This document shows positions 9,241 to 18,117 of a stretch of DNA of 64,000 nucleotides, in pieces (position 1 is the stretch's first letter; each line of letters opens with the position of its first letter). The notes beneath the pieces are model-generated. The model was not told the DNA's origin and searched no databases. It saw nothing but the letters and a program-made list of their open reading frames with translations. Made by a program: the position numbers and the translations under genes. The stretch is from Pseudomonadota bacterium (GTDB lineage Bacteria > Desulfobacterota > Syntrophobacteria > Syntrophobacterales > Syntrophobacteraceae). Location of the stretch: assembly GCA_023416335.1 (NCBI GenBank), contig JAEZHY010000167.1, positions 1 to 64,000 on the forward strand, read 5' to 3'.

Positions 9241-10142
9241 CTGTTACCTCCTGAAAAGAGATGAATAGCCAGATTCGAAATAGCTTCGACATTGAAATGA
9301 CCGGACATGACAGGCCGACATTTGCATAAGCAGTGAGGATAGGAACAATATATGTCCAGTTTTCAGTAATGCTAAAGCGGACCAATAAAAAAGAAGGCAC
9401 CTCGTACCGGCCGAGGCCGCTTTTTTCGGAGTTGCAGGACAGAACCGGCGGGCTTGGAGAAGGAGCGCTTAGAGGATATGCAAAAGGAGTTGATTCTCTA
9501 TGAAATCCGCGCAGAATCGGATCAAGCGGCAATCAAGGATACTAAATCAGAGAGATCCGGCGTTGTCAAACAATATTTTCCTTGACCGTCCCGGAGGTTT
9601 TGGGGTACTAAAAAGTTGTACTAATTTCGGATCTTACACTGCAGATATCCTCCTTCTTCAGGAACGATTTCCTCTTCGATTTCAAGTTCCCCTGTGATTC
9701 GTTCGCTATCCTTTCAATTATATCCGGTCTTCCGGTAAAGGTCCCGGCTGCCTTTCGGACTATCGGAGGCCCTGGTGGACCGGAGTTTATCATTTAGGCC
9801 TGCCGGCGCGGATTCATCAGACCCTGCGCGCAAGCTGACGCTCTGAAGCCGCATTCAGAGCAGGGGGGATATTCCCTTCCCCCAAAGTTTCCAATATCGT
9901 ATGCCGAATTTTGCACTTTGATTTTTCTTCTTTCTCATGCTCCGCCGTAGCTGGACTTCCCGCTTTCGCTCATGCGTTCTTCCACCATCCCTGCTCCTGT
10001 TCCTTTACACGTTTTCATTAAGTCTGGCCGCATATGCTCAGATCGGAACTTTCCAAGCCGGAAAGGAGGTGACGCGCCTCAAGATCGCTATACCTGGCGC
10101 AAGGTCGATACCGAAACGGCAACTTTTATGCAGGAGGAACAT
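9241..10142. other. 900-bp intergenic region between divergent mcmA and the membrane-protein gene
   Basis: Holds a possible bidirectional terminator (9387-9426), an 8-bp perfect hairpin GCTCTGAA/TTCAGAGC (9840-9861), and a 61-codon leftward ORF at 9608-9793 of hydrophilic composition that I do not recognise. A short ORF at 9937-10158 begins with a signal-peptide-like hydrophobic stretch but lacks a ribosome site. AAAGGAGGTGA at 10052-10062 is a near-perfect anti-SD complement with no suitable start just after it. The length leaves room for an RNA leader, but I cannot assign a riboswitch class. Confidence 0.4.
9387..9426. terminator. Possible bidirectional terminator upstream of mcmA
   Basis: AAAAAAG (9387-9393) pairs with CTTTTTT (9420-9426), and CCTCG pairs with CGAGG inside, with internal mismatches. 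It has A-rich and T-rich flanks on the two sides. Confidence 0.35.
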
Positions 10143-11417
10143 ATGGCAGAGGTTTTGAAGCCGCGCTGGGGTCAGCCGGCTACCGGCATCATTTCAACCA
10201 TCGCATTTTTTCTTGTCGCCTGGTTCACGTGGTACCTGTTCAGCGATCCTCGAGGCCCTGTAGGTTCTTTCCCCTACCCCTTCGTTCTGTATCTTGCCAT
10301 GATGATTCTCGTGGGACTCTGGCAACACATGTTCCTGGGCGACTGGCCTTTCCAGGACATATCACAGCCCTGGAGAGGGGTCATCGAAACCGTCGTTAAC
10401 CTGATCGTTGTCTGGTTTGTCATTCACGTCGTTTTCTACAGGATACTGGGCGTCGGCTTTAACTTTCTTAGCCAGTCCAATCTCGAAACACTTGCGGCCG
10501 CCGGCAAAACCGGAAATCTCACCTATGAAGCCCTGGTCAATCCGGGGGCGAGATTTGCGGAACGGGCCGTCGTAACATTTGTTCTGATAGGTTTTTACTC
10601 CTATCCGTTCGTCACTATTCTTTTCGGGAAATGGCCGATTCGCCCAAGCGACCTCACTCAGCCGCAGGCCGGATTCGCGGAGATCGGCTGGTGCTCGATG
10701 CTGACCCTTTTCTTCTACACCATCCTGATCGTACCTTTCTGGGGAATGATCTGGGGAAACGTCTTCGGGAACTCGATCGGCATGAACACCCCCTGGTGGG
10801 GTGATTTCAGCGGCACAAAGCACGTCCATTGGGTATTCGGCTGGTGGGAGTGGATGATCATAGTCCTCTTTATGACTCCCAACGTCTGGCGTATGAAACC
10901 CTGGTCGATGATAAAGCTGCCCCAGCCGTGGAAGGGAGTCGTCTCTTTCGCGTGCAACCTCGTACTCGGCTATTTTCTAGCCTGGCTGTGCGTCAAACTG
11001 GCCTCTGTGTGGATCGATATGGGCGATGTGGCCCACCACCTCCCACCCGGAGACAAGGGGGACCCGACCCGCTTCCTGTGGTACCATGCGGCGGAAATTG
11101 CGGGTTTCACCCTGATTCCGTTCCTGCAGTGGCACCATTACTTCGACGACATGGCCCCACAGGCCGACAAAGATTCCTGGGGAGCGTTCTGGTTCCGGAC
11201 AATCGGCGTCCTGGTTCTGATGGCAATATCCTATATTTTCTTCTACGCCATCAATTTCGGACACTGGGGACTGGGCAATCACCACATGGCGGGGGGACTC
11301 GCGGAAAGATACATCAATGGCGAGTCGCTCATCTGGAATTTCTGGTGGATCATCCCCCTGCTCTGGAACGAATGGTTCTTCCACAAATGGCCGTTCTATG
11401 TGCATGAGCATCATTAG
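10143..11417 (+). CDS. Uncharacterised tryptophan-rich polytopic membrane protein
   Basis: I do not recognise this family. From the ATG at 10143, which follows AGGAGG by 5 bases, it has 424 residues with roughly 8-10 hydrophobic segments and many Trp and His residues in loops (for example GLWQHMFLGDWPF, FGWWEWM, LQWHHYFDDM, LLWNEWFFHKWPF). An internal duplication is visible: WPFQDISQPWRGVIETVVNL in the first half resembles PWSMIKLPQPWKGVVSFACN in the second, each followed by a long hydrophobic helix. There is no signal peptide cleavage site and no P-loop. It stands alone, about 0.9 kb from the divergent mcmA. A longer frame from 9972 lacks a ribosome site. Confidence 0.85.
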   Translation: MAEVLKPRWGQPATGIISTIAFFLVAWFTWYLFSDPRGPVGSFPYPFVLYLAMMILVGLWQHMFLGDWPFQDISQPWRGVIETVVNLIVVWFVIHVVFYRILGVGFNFLSQSNLETLAAAGKTGNLTYEALVNPGARFAERAVVTFVLIGFYSYPFVTILFGKWPIRPSDLTQPQAGFAEIGWCSMLTLFFYTILIVPFWGMIWGNVFGNSIGMNTPWWGDFSGTKHVHWVFGWWEWMIIVLFMTPNVWRMKPWSMIKLPQPWKGVVSFACNLVLGYFLAWLCVKLASVWIDMGDVAHHLPPGDKGDPTRFLWYHAAEIAGFTLIPFLQWHHYFDDMAPQADKDSWGAFWFRTIGVLVLMAISYIFFYAINFGHWGLGNHHMAGGLAERYINGESLIWNFWWIIPLLWNEWFFHKWPFYVHEHH

Positions 11418-11420
11418 TGC

Positions 11421-11475
11421 AGTGAACCGTGAGCGGTGGGAAAAGCAGTGAACGGTGAACAGTAAACAGTGAACT
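11421..11475. repeat. GTGAAC-rich iterated tract
   Basis: Repeated octamer-like units of the form GTGAACNGT (GTGAACCGT, GTGAGCGGT, GTGAACGGT, GTGAACAGT, GTAAACAGT, GTGAACTG) directly after the membrane-protein gene. Similar tracts follow acuB (21826-21846) and ybhF (27696-27720). Confidence 0.7.
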
Positions 11476-11521
11476 GAAAAAGCTTCCTCGCACAGACACG
11501 GCAGGGTGGAAATACGCCGCT

Positions 11522-11547
11522 GGTTCCCAAGGTCCGCCTTGGGAACC
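11522..11547. repeat. Palindromic repeat family 2, complete copy
   Basis: GGTTCCCAAGG, loop TCCG, CCTTGGGAACC: an 11-bp perfect inverted repeat. Partial or half copies are at 16401-16418, 16712-16730, 16792-16812 and 19905-19922. It is not followed by T residues, so it is not a simple terminator. Confidence 0.75.
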
Positions 11548-11758
11548 CCACCCCGGCAGGCCGGATAGTATCCGGCACGTGCTGTGCCGCTCAGGGCAAC
11601 TCTCGGGAGGCCGGACGGCGGGCAAGATGAAACCCGTGCCCACCCACCTATGAGAGACGCAACACAAAAAGGTAACGATTTATGCACGACCGCCTCTAAA
11701 TATGGGTGTCGCACTGCAGGCACCTTGAGGCTCTTGTTTCTCTTTTTTGGTTTGTGCC

Positions 11759-12054
11759 CCGGTTGAAGCAACAGCACGAAGTGAGCGTAGGATGGGTGAC
11801 AACCCATCGTTTTTCGGAACGCCCGGGAATGATTGGCCGGAGAGGCATAAGTCGGTGCCTGGAAACACGGGAAAGTTGTCATACGGCAAAAGGAGTCGTA
11901 TTCGATTGTCCCTGAGCTTTCCGGCGACTGAGAGGGGAACGAACCTCAAAAAACGATGGGTTCCCGCTCCGCTCTCACCCATCCTACGGCCCTTTCCGGT
12001 TTATGCCCGTCTCTCGATAGGGCTGTGGGGCCACCGGCTCTTAAGACGCCTACC
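11759..12054. repeat. 296-bp dispersed intergenic repeat, copy 2
   Basis: Same length as copy 1 (2262-2557) and nearly identical. Here the terminal inverted repeat is better preserved: CGTAGGATGGGTGA and AACCCATCGTTTTT on the left (11786-11814) face AAAAACGATGGGTT and TCACCCATCCTACG on the right (11949-11988). The central part has no convincing coding potential. It resembles a non-autonomous MITE-like element. Confidence 0.85.
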
Positions 12055-12090
12055 CGCCCCGCCGTATCCACTTTGATGACGTACCGTTGC

Positions 12091-12112
12091 GGCACGGTTT
12101 CCCGACCGTGCC
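12091..12112. repeat. REP-like hairpin (family 1)
   Basis: GGCACGG, loop TTTCCCGA, CCGTGCC, just downstream of the 296-bp repeat. It is the reference copy of a family also seen at 16201-16226, 16270-16289 and 16856-16877, with a half copy at 2247-2265. Confidence 0.8.
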
Positions 12113-12122
12113 GCCTTCTTCT

Positions 12123-12887
12123 TTAGATCTCCACTTCATCCCCCGGTTCGGGCATGAACACCCGCACATCTTTCACACTTTCCATTACCCGCAGGATCTC
12201 GGCGCGTCGTTCTCGGCGTTCACCTCTCTGAATGTGAACGAGAGCGAGCGCGCCCGCCCCGGCCTTTTTCGCAAACTCAATACAGCTCACAACATTGCCG
12301 TGCCCCGGAATGTTTTCGTCGAGAAGAAAGGCTTCATGGATCAGGAGGCCGCATCCGCGGGCCAGGGCAAGGGACTCATCCGTCCCCGGTCCGTCGCCGC
12401 TGTAGAAGACGGACCTGCCCCCGCTTTCGATGCGGAGGGCCAGATCACGCTGGGGATGTCCGGTAGGAGCGGTGCTCCAGGTCAGCCCCGCGGCCTGGAT
12501 TGGATTTCCGGGCTCAACGGTCTTATACCGGAGGTCGAAGCCGAGTTTGTCCAAAATGGAAGAATAGGCGAGCCGCATGATCTTTTCGATCATCTCATCC
12601 ACGCCTTCCTGCCCGAGGATCAACAGCGGCTTTTTGCGCTTGGATTCCCAGAACCGGGTGAGCAGGGCGGGGATTCCGAAGTAGTGGTCTCCATGAAAGT
12701 GCGAGATCCAGACCGCGTCGAGTTCATCCGGGTCCGGGCAGATTCTCCAGAAGTAATGCGGGACTGTAAAACCGCAGTCCAGAAGGACAGAACTATTCTG
12801 CCCTTCACGTTCTTCACGAACCCAGACGGAAGTATTCGGAAGAATTTCGTCGAATGCTTCTCCGACTCCTATAAACTTCACCCGCAT
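12123..12887 (-). CDS. Metallo-beta-lactamase-fold hydrolase, RNase Z-like
   Basis: Metal-dependent hydrolase of 254 residues from the Met at 12887, chosen because GGAGGC lies shortly upstream. The zinc-binding motif HFHGDH is at residues 63-68, followed by GHPQRDLALRIE, YSGDGPGTD (metal-bridging Asp region) and a late HIQRGERRE segment. The layout follows RNase Z/ElaC-like enzymes rather than lactamases, but it lacks the long flexible arm of tRNA-processing RNase Z, so the substrate is uncertain. Single gene transcribed leftward, divergent from the M16 protease gene. Confidence 0.85.
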   Translation of the reverse strand: MRVKFIGVGEAFDEILPNTSVWVREEREGQNSSVLLDCGFTVPHYFWRICPDPDELDAVWISHFHGDHYFGIPALLTRFWESKRKKPLLILGQEGVDEMIEKIMRLAYSSILDKLGFDLRYKTVEPGNPIQAAGLTWSTAPTGHPQRDLALRIESGGRSVFYSGDGPGTDESLALARGCGLLIHEAFLLDENIPGHGNVVSCIEFAKKAGAGALALVHIQRGERRERRAEILRVMESVKDVRVFMPEPGDEVEI

Positions 12888-13225
12888 GGTTGCCTCCTGT
12901 TCAAGACCGCCTCCACCTAAATTAAAGCAGAACATCTCCGATGGATTATCCATAGTAGTCAGCACGCGAAGACGCGAAGAAGGTTATAATGAGGCACGGA
13001 GATTTTGTGATTGTACCGGCATCGGCTGAATTTTACACGTTCGTTGTCATTGAGACATTTCCTCTCCATTTTTCTTCGCGGTTTCGCGTGAGAAATATCA
13101 GTACTTGTTTGCCGGTAAAATCAAAATTTGTTTAGACGATTCTTACGTCTTACATTAAGGAATTATGTGCAGTTCTCAACTGAACGGGGCACGTGCACTT
13201 TCGACTATTTATCAGGAGCGCTTTA
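12888..13225. other. Intergenic region between divergent genes
   Basis: 338 bases. A weak sigma-70-like pair, TTGTTT (13128-13133) and TACATT (13151-13156) with a 17-base spacer, could serve the M16 protease gene. I see no RNA structure or repeat. Confidence 0.3.
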
Positions 13226-16150
13226 ATGGCGGAAAACAAAAACTTCGAACTCGTATTCTCAAGACAAATTCCCGAACTGAAAAGCCAGGCCAGGTTCTAC
13301 AGGCATCTTCAGACCGGCGCCGAAGTGTTGTCCGTGAGCAATGAAGACGACAATAAAGTATTCGGCATCTCCTTTAGAACTCCGCCTTCCGATTCGACCG
13401 GGGTCGCTCACATCCTGGAACATTCGGTACTCTGCGGCTCGCGCAAGTATCCCGTTAAAGAACCCTTTGTGGAACTCATAAAAGGATCGCTCAAGACATT
13501 CCTCAATGCTTTCACCTATCCCGACAAGACGTGTTATCCCGTTGCCAGTCAGAACGTCCAGGACTTCTATAACCTCGTCGACGTTTATCTCGATGCGGTC
13601 TTCCACCCACGGATACCGCCTCTCATTTTCCAGCAGGAAGGGTGGCATTATGAGCTGGAAAAGCCGGAAGATCCCCTTACCATCAAGGGTGTCGTCTACA
13701 ATGAGATGAAGGGGGCCTATTCCTCGCCCGACGGGTTGCTGTCGGAACTCTCCCAGCAATCCCTTTTTCCGGACGTGACTTACGGCCTGGACTCCGGCGG
13801 CGACCCCAAAGTCATTCCGGCATTGACATACGAACAGTTCAAGTTATTCCATACCAGGCTCTATCATCCATCGAATGCCCGGATTTTCTTCTTCGGAAAT
13901 GACGACCCCGACCGCAGGCTGGACATCCTGGAGGAATACCTCAAGGAATTCGGCAAGACGGCTCCCGACTCGGCCGTCAGACTTCAGCCTCGCAAAAGCG
14001 AGCCCACCAGGATCGTCCGTGCTTATGCAGCGGGAACCGAAGACCCAGCCGATCAAAACGGCCAGAGAGGCTTCGTGACCGTGAACTGGCTGCTTTCAGA
14101 GTCTACCGACACGGACCTCAACCTCGCTTTTCAAATCCTGGAGTATGTCCTGCTGGGCATGCCGGGATCGCCTCTGAAAAAAGCGCTGATAGATTCCGGC
14201 CTGGGCGAAGATCTTGCGGGGATCGGTCTGGAAACGGAACTGCGGCACATGTTCTTTTCGACCGGCCTGAAGGGGATCCGTTCCGAGGACGCCGAGAAGG
14301 TCGAAGACCTCATATTCGAAACACTCACCCGCCTGGTGGAAGAGGGCATAGATCCGGCGGCGATCGAGGCCGGAGTCAATACGATCGAGTTCCGCCTGCG
14401 GGAAAATAATTACGGGAACTTCCCGCAGGGTCTCGTCCTCATGCTGCGATCGCTTTCGACGTGGCTCCACGATAGCGATCCGACCGCTCTTCTCTCCTTC
14501 GAAGCACCCCTCGCACGCGTGAAGGAGCAGCTGAAATCCGGAGGATATTTCGAGGGCCTCATCCGCCGGTACCTGCTCGAAAATCCGCACCGGTCGGTCG
14601 TTATCCTCAAACCGGAACATGGATTTGGAGAAAAAGAGCAGCAGGAGGAAGACCGGCATCTCGAAGGAATAAAGTCCCGAATGTCCGAAGGCGATATCGC
14701 CTCGATAATCCAAAATACCGCGACCCTTCAGAAGATGCAGTCCACTCCCGATTCCCCCGAAGCCCTTGCGACTATTCCCGTCCTCAAGGTCTCCGATCTG
14801 GACCGGCAAAACAAGTTGATCCCGATCGAACCGGGACCGGTCGAAGGGGTCCAGGGCTTTTATCACGATCTTTTTACGAGCGGCATTACCTACCTGGATG
14901 TCGGCTTCAACCTCCGGTCACTGCCGCAGGAGTACCTGCCCTATGCCCAGTTGTTCGGACGCGCGCTTTTGGAGATGGGGACCGATTTCCACGACTATGT
15001 CGCGCTTTCGCAGAAGATCAGCCAAAAAACGGGCGGCATCCGGCCCGATGTCTTCACTTCCACCATACACGGGGAGAATGAGCCCGCGGTGTGGCTCTTC
15101 CTTCGCGCCAAGAGCATGGTGCCTCAGACTGTCGAACTCGCCGATATTCTTGGGGAGGTGATCGGGGCTGTCAAACTCGACAACCGGGAGAGGTTCCGCC
15201 AGATCGTCCTGGAAGAAAAGGCGAAGCAGGAACGAAGAATCGTCCCCAACGGGCATCAGTTCGTAAATACGCGCATTCGAGCCCATTTCAACCATGCCGA
15301 CTGGGCAAGGGAAGTTATGGCCGGAATCAACTACTTTCTTTTTCTGAAGCGTCTCGCAGGGGAAATCGACGGGAACTGGGGCAAGGTCCGTAAAGACCTG
15401 GAAAACGTCAGGCGTATGCTGACCAACCGGTCGAACATGGTTTTCAACCTCACCGTGGACAGAAAGGAGCTCCACTCGATTGAACCTGCCGTGCACAATT
15501 TCCTCAAGTCGCTCCCCAACGGTTCCGCCGACCGGAAATCCTGGGACCCGGAGCCGCTCCCAAGGTATGAAGGTCTCATGATCCCGTCCCAGGTTAACTT
15601 CGTGGGAAAAGGGGCAGACCTTTACGCGGATGGATACCGGTTCCACGGTTCGAGCCTGGTAATCGTGGGATACCTGCGCACCTCCTGGCTCTGGGAACGG
15701 ATCCGGGTCCAGGGAGGCGCCTACGGTGGCCTGTGTGTGTTCGACCGCAATTCGGGAGTCTTCTCCTTCCTCTCGTACCGCGATCCCAACCTGCGAAAGA
15801 CGGTCGATAATTTTGACGGTTCGGCACAATTTCTCCGAACGGCAAACCTGAGCGAAGACGAAGTTCGAAAGGCCATCATCGGGGCCATCGGGGATATGGA
15901 CAGCTACATGCTGCCTGATTCCAAGGGGTATGTCTCCATGCTCCGCCATCTCACAAACGATTCGGAAGAGCATCGGCAGCTTATGCGGGAGCAGATCCTG
16001 GGCACGACGGTCGGTGACTTCAGGGCCTTCGCCGACGTGCTGGACCGTGTCGCCGGTGACGGAATAGTCAAAGTCATCGGCTCGCAGACCGCAATCGATT
16101 CGGCCTTGAAAGAAAAGCCCGGCTGGCTGCAGAAGTGTAAGCTGTTGTGA
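13226..16150 (+). CDS. M16C zinc metallopeptidase, presequence-protease (PreP)-like
   Basis: Large clam-shell peptidase of 974 residues that degrades short unstructured peptides. The inverted zinc motif HILEH is at 62-66 (ligands His62 and His66, catalytic Glu65), with the third ligand Glu160 in VVYNEMKGAYSS. This single chain of about 970 residues holding all four M16 domains matches the M16C family of mitochondrial PreP/Cym1 and bacterial homologues. No signal peptide is visible, so it is probably cytoplasmic. AGGAGC precedes the chosen ATG at 13226; the upstream Met at 13193 has no such site. It is monocistronic and followed by repeat-rich DNA. Confidence 0.93.
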   Translation: MAENKNFELVFSRQIPELKSQARFYRHLQTGAEVLSVSNEDDNKVFGISFRTPPSDSTGVAHILEHSVLCGSRKYPVKEPFVELIKGSLKTFLNAFTYPDKTCYPVASQNVQDFYNLVDVYLDAVFHPRIPPLIFQQEGWHYELEKPEDPLTIKGVVYNEMKGAYSSPDGLLSELSQQSLFPDVTYGLDSGGDPKVIPALTYEQFKLFHTRLYHPSNARIFFFGNDDPDRRLDILEEYLKEFGKTAPDSAVRLQPRKSEPTRIVRAYAAGTEDPADQNGQRGFVTVNWLLSESTDTDLNLAFQILEYVLLGMPGSPLKKALIDSGLGEDLAGIGLETELRHMFFSTGLKGIRSEDAEKVEDLIFETLTRLVEEGIDPAAIEAGVNTIEFRLRENNYGNFPQGLVLMLRSLSTWLHDSDPTALLSFEAPLARVKEQLKSGGYFEGLIRRYLLENPHRSVVILKPEHGFGEKEQQEEDRHLEGIKSRMSEGDIASIIQNTATLQKMQSTPDSPEALATIPVLKVSDLDRQNKLIPIEPGPVEGVQGFYHDLFTSGITYLDVGFNLRSLPQEYLPYAQLFGRALLEMGTDFHDYVALSQKISQKTGGIRPDVFTSTIHGENEPAVWLFLRAKSMVPQTVELADILGEVIGAVKLDNRERFRQIVLEEKAKQERRIVPNGHQFVNTRIRAHFNHADWAREVMAGINYFLFLKRLAGEIDGNWGKVRKDLENVRRMLTNRSNMVFNLTVDRKELHSIEPAVHNFLKSLPNGSADRKSWDPEPLPRYEGLMIPSQVNFVGKGADLYADGYRFHGSSLVIVGYLRTSWLWERIRVQGGAYGGLCVFDRNSGVFSFLSYRDPNLRKTVDNFDGSAQFLRTANLSEDEVRKAIIGAIGDMDSYMLPDSKGYVSMLRHLTNDSEEHRQLMREQILGTTVGDFRAFADVLDRVAGDGIVKVIGSQTAIDSALKEKPGWLQKCKLL

Positions 16151-16200
16151 TTGGATGTTCGACTCGCCCGATGGCTTGACCTGCCCGTTGCCCCCCGGAA

Positions 16201-16226
16201 ATGGCGCGGTTTCCCAACCGCGCCAT
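16201..16226. repeat. REP-like hairpin (family 1)
   Basis: ATGGCGCGG, loop TTTCCCAA, CCGCGCCAT. The A to G change in the left arm relative to the 12091 copy is matched by T to C in the right arm. Confidence 0.8.
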
Positions 16227-16269
16227 GACCAATTGGCGGCTCCGGAGATCTGCTCGACCGGGATTGGCT

Positions 16270-16289
16270 GCACGGTCGGGAAACCGTGC
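16270..16289. repeat. REP-like hairpin (family 1), opposite orientation
   Basis: GCACGG, TCGGGAAA, CCGTGC, followed by CGCAACGAGG, which is the reverse complement of the flank found at the 12091 copy. It lies 43 bases from the previous hairpin in the opposite orientation, as in paired REP elements. Confidence 0.75.
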
Positions 16290-16449
16290 CGCAACGAGGT
16301 GGGAAACCATCAAATGAAAACGGGATCATTCGAGAGAGGGCGGCAGGGACTCGATGTCCGTGCACAAGCGCAAAAGGCTCTGGAATGATGCTTAACCGCT
16401 GGTTCCCAAGGTCCGCCTCATTGCCATAAACTTAACAGCTTCCTCGACC

Positions 16450-16676
16450 TGCGCTGAAGGCGCTGAATAATTAGAGCCCAGGGTAATCACCCTGGGTATG
16501 TCGGGAACATCCGGAATTGCATTACTCTGAAAGGGTTAAATAGAATGTCTCCAAGCTCCGACGCGTTGACGGTTTTATGTAACCCTTTCAGGGTAAAAGG
16601 AAAATTATGGTCTGCGCGATCCCCAGGGTGGCGCTCCGCTGACCCTGGGCTATTCCTATTTAGCGCTTTCAGCGCA
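16450..16676. repeat. Nested inverted-repeat element, about 225 bp
   Basis: Three nested arm pairs: TGCGCTGAA...CGCT with AGCG...TTCAGCGCA at the outer ends, AGCCCAGGGT (16475-16484) with ACCCTGGGCT (16642-16651), and CTGAAAGGGTTA with TAACCCTTTCAG inside. No ORF. A degraded right half recurs at about 17650-17702. Confidence 0.75.
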
Positions 16677-16730
16677 AAAAGCGAGCCGGTTCGCTTAAGT
16701 TGACGCATATGAGGTCCGCCTTGGGAACCC

Positions 16731-16787
16731 CGTCCCCGGAAGCTCCTGCTTCTTCCTCGCGGCCTGGCTCTGCTTACCCCATAACTT
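16731..16787. repeat. 57-bp block duplicated at 17730-17787
   Basis: CGTCCCCGGAAGCTCCTGCT and following bases through CATAACTT recur 1 kb downstream with a few substitutions. In both places the block follows the right half of the nested inverted-repeat element, so a composite unit has been duplicated. Confidence 0.7.
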
Positions 16788-16855
16788 CCGTTGGTTCCCA
16801 AGGTCCCGCTCATTAGCGTCATAAGCACCCGAGGATTCTTCACCCCAAGAGTTGC

Positions 16856-16877
16856 GGCGCGGTTTCCTGACCGCGCC
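16856..16877. repeat. REP-like hairpin (family 1)
   Basis: GGCGCGG, loop TTTCCTGA, CCGCGCC, preceded by GTTGC as at the 12091 copy. Confidence 0.75.
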
Positions 16878-17370
16878 ACCTCCCTCGGGTACGTTCGGTC
16901 GGAAACCGACGAGAGCCTGCGATCTCACCGCAATATCTCTGATTCTTGACCCTAGGATCGGGGGTAAACAGACATCCACAGTGTGCGCATTGGATCATGG
17001 ATTCCTCCTCAAAGCCGGGAAACCATAAACCCGGCCGGAAGAAGAATCATGAAAGCAAATCCGAAGGAAAGAAACCAGAGGCAGGGAGCAGAAGGATCGT
17101 GAATGGAAAAAATGAAGAACAACAAAAAAAGATTAGCCGGTTTCCCTACCTGAAAAACACCTTCTTTATAATGCGCTGCGATTCCGTCCCTGATTGCATA
17201 GGGAAAATAAAAAAAATCACCGGGATGCGGATAGATCTTTGAAAACCGAATAGAAAAATTCCTCTTTCGCCGGGCCGGAGGCGACGGGTGCTCTCCGAGA
17301 CCCCGACGCAAACCGACCCGGGTTGGCCGGTTTGCGTCAATAATCGATAACCGTCTCTCCGCCCCACCGT

Positions 17371-17503
17371 GTCAGGCTTTGTCAACTCATTTCAGCCTTT
17401 GTCAGACATCTGTCAGACTCTCTGTCAGGGTTTATCAGGGTTACAAATCTCTTCTATCAGGCTTTGTCGGGGGGCATCAGGCGTTGTTAGGCTTTATCAA
17501 GGT
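17371..17503. repeat. Irregular direct-repeat array with TCAGGCTTTGTCA core
   Basis: TCAG cores occur at about 17372, 17393, 17413, 17425, 17435, 17457 and 17477, several continuing as GGCTTTGTCA or GGTTTATCAG. Spacing is 10-22 bases and irregular, so this is not a CRISPR. Confidence 0.6.
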
Positions 17504-18117
17504 TGAAGGAATTCCGGGCAGGGTGTCAATGCCTGCAGAAGAGGGAACGAGGCAGGAAAGTGGAAAAGCAGAATTCAAAATACCTGCTGCATGGTATCAT
17601 GCCGTCCCATCCTTCGGGGAAATCGGAGCATCAGCTTGTCCAATCCCGGGCAGCGCTCCTTTGACCTCGGGCTATTGGCTATGCAGCGCTTTCGGCGCAG
17701 CAGAAAGACCCGACTCTTAAGTTGAAGCCCGTCCCCGGAAGCTCCTGCTTCTTCCTCGCCGGCCGGACTCCGCTTGCCCCCATAACTTTGCCTTCCCACA
17801 CCTCATTTCGCCCGTGTCCCGGCGGCTTTTGCGGTGCAGCGCTCCTTTGCGGCAGATACTCCAGAATTTTCCCCGATTTTGGATAGACACGGGCGGCTTT
17901 TCTGATGTAAACCTGATGCGTTAAATGTTCCGTACCAGTTGCAGGCAAGCCGGCAAGGTCCCCTCAATCATCATTTGAGAAAATATGGAAGAGACCGGGT
18001 AACCTTCTTGACCCCCTCGCATGTAAGAATGCGCCGGAGTTTCAATACTTTGTTCCCGCTCGCCTTTGCAACACGGCACTAAATTCAACTCAAATAAAAA
18101 TATCACTGGAGGATTTG

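Larger units (their letters stand above)
16151..18117. other. 2-kb repeat-rich intergenic region
   Basis: No convincing gene. It contains three REP-like hairpins, several pieces of palindrome family 2, a nested inverted-repeat element (16450-16676), a duplicated 57-bp block (16731-16787 and 17730-17787), and an array of TCAG-core repeats (17371-17503). A leftward 100-codon ORF at 17009-17311 encodes a hydrophobic C-terminal half but has no ribosome site or recognised relative. Confidence 0.7.

Noticed and set aside
9640..9870. Possible cobalamin or other riboswitch upstream of the mutase operon
   Set aside because: I could not find the conserved cobalamin box, and the structured bases lie about 400-600 bases from the mcmA start; no class could be assigned.
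14918..16294. 458-codon leftward ORF opposite the M16 protease
   Set aside because: Antisense shadow; the protease frame carries HILEH and the third zinc ligand and has a ribosome site.
17009..17311. 100-codon leftward ORF with hydrophobic half
   Set aside because: No ribosome site, no recognised relative, and it lies in repeat-rich DNA; noted only within the intergenic entry.
17371..17503. Repeat array considered as a CRISPR
   Set aside because: Units are short (4-14 bases), spacing is irregular at 10-22 bases, there is no palindromic 23-47-base repeat and no cas gene nearby.
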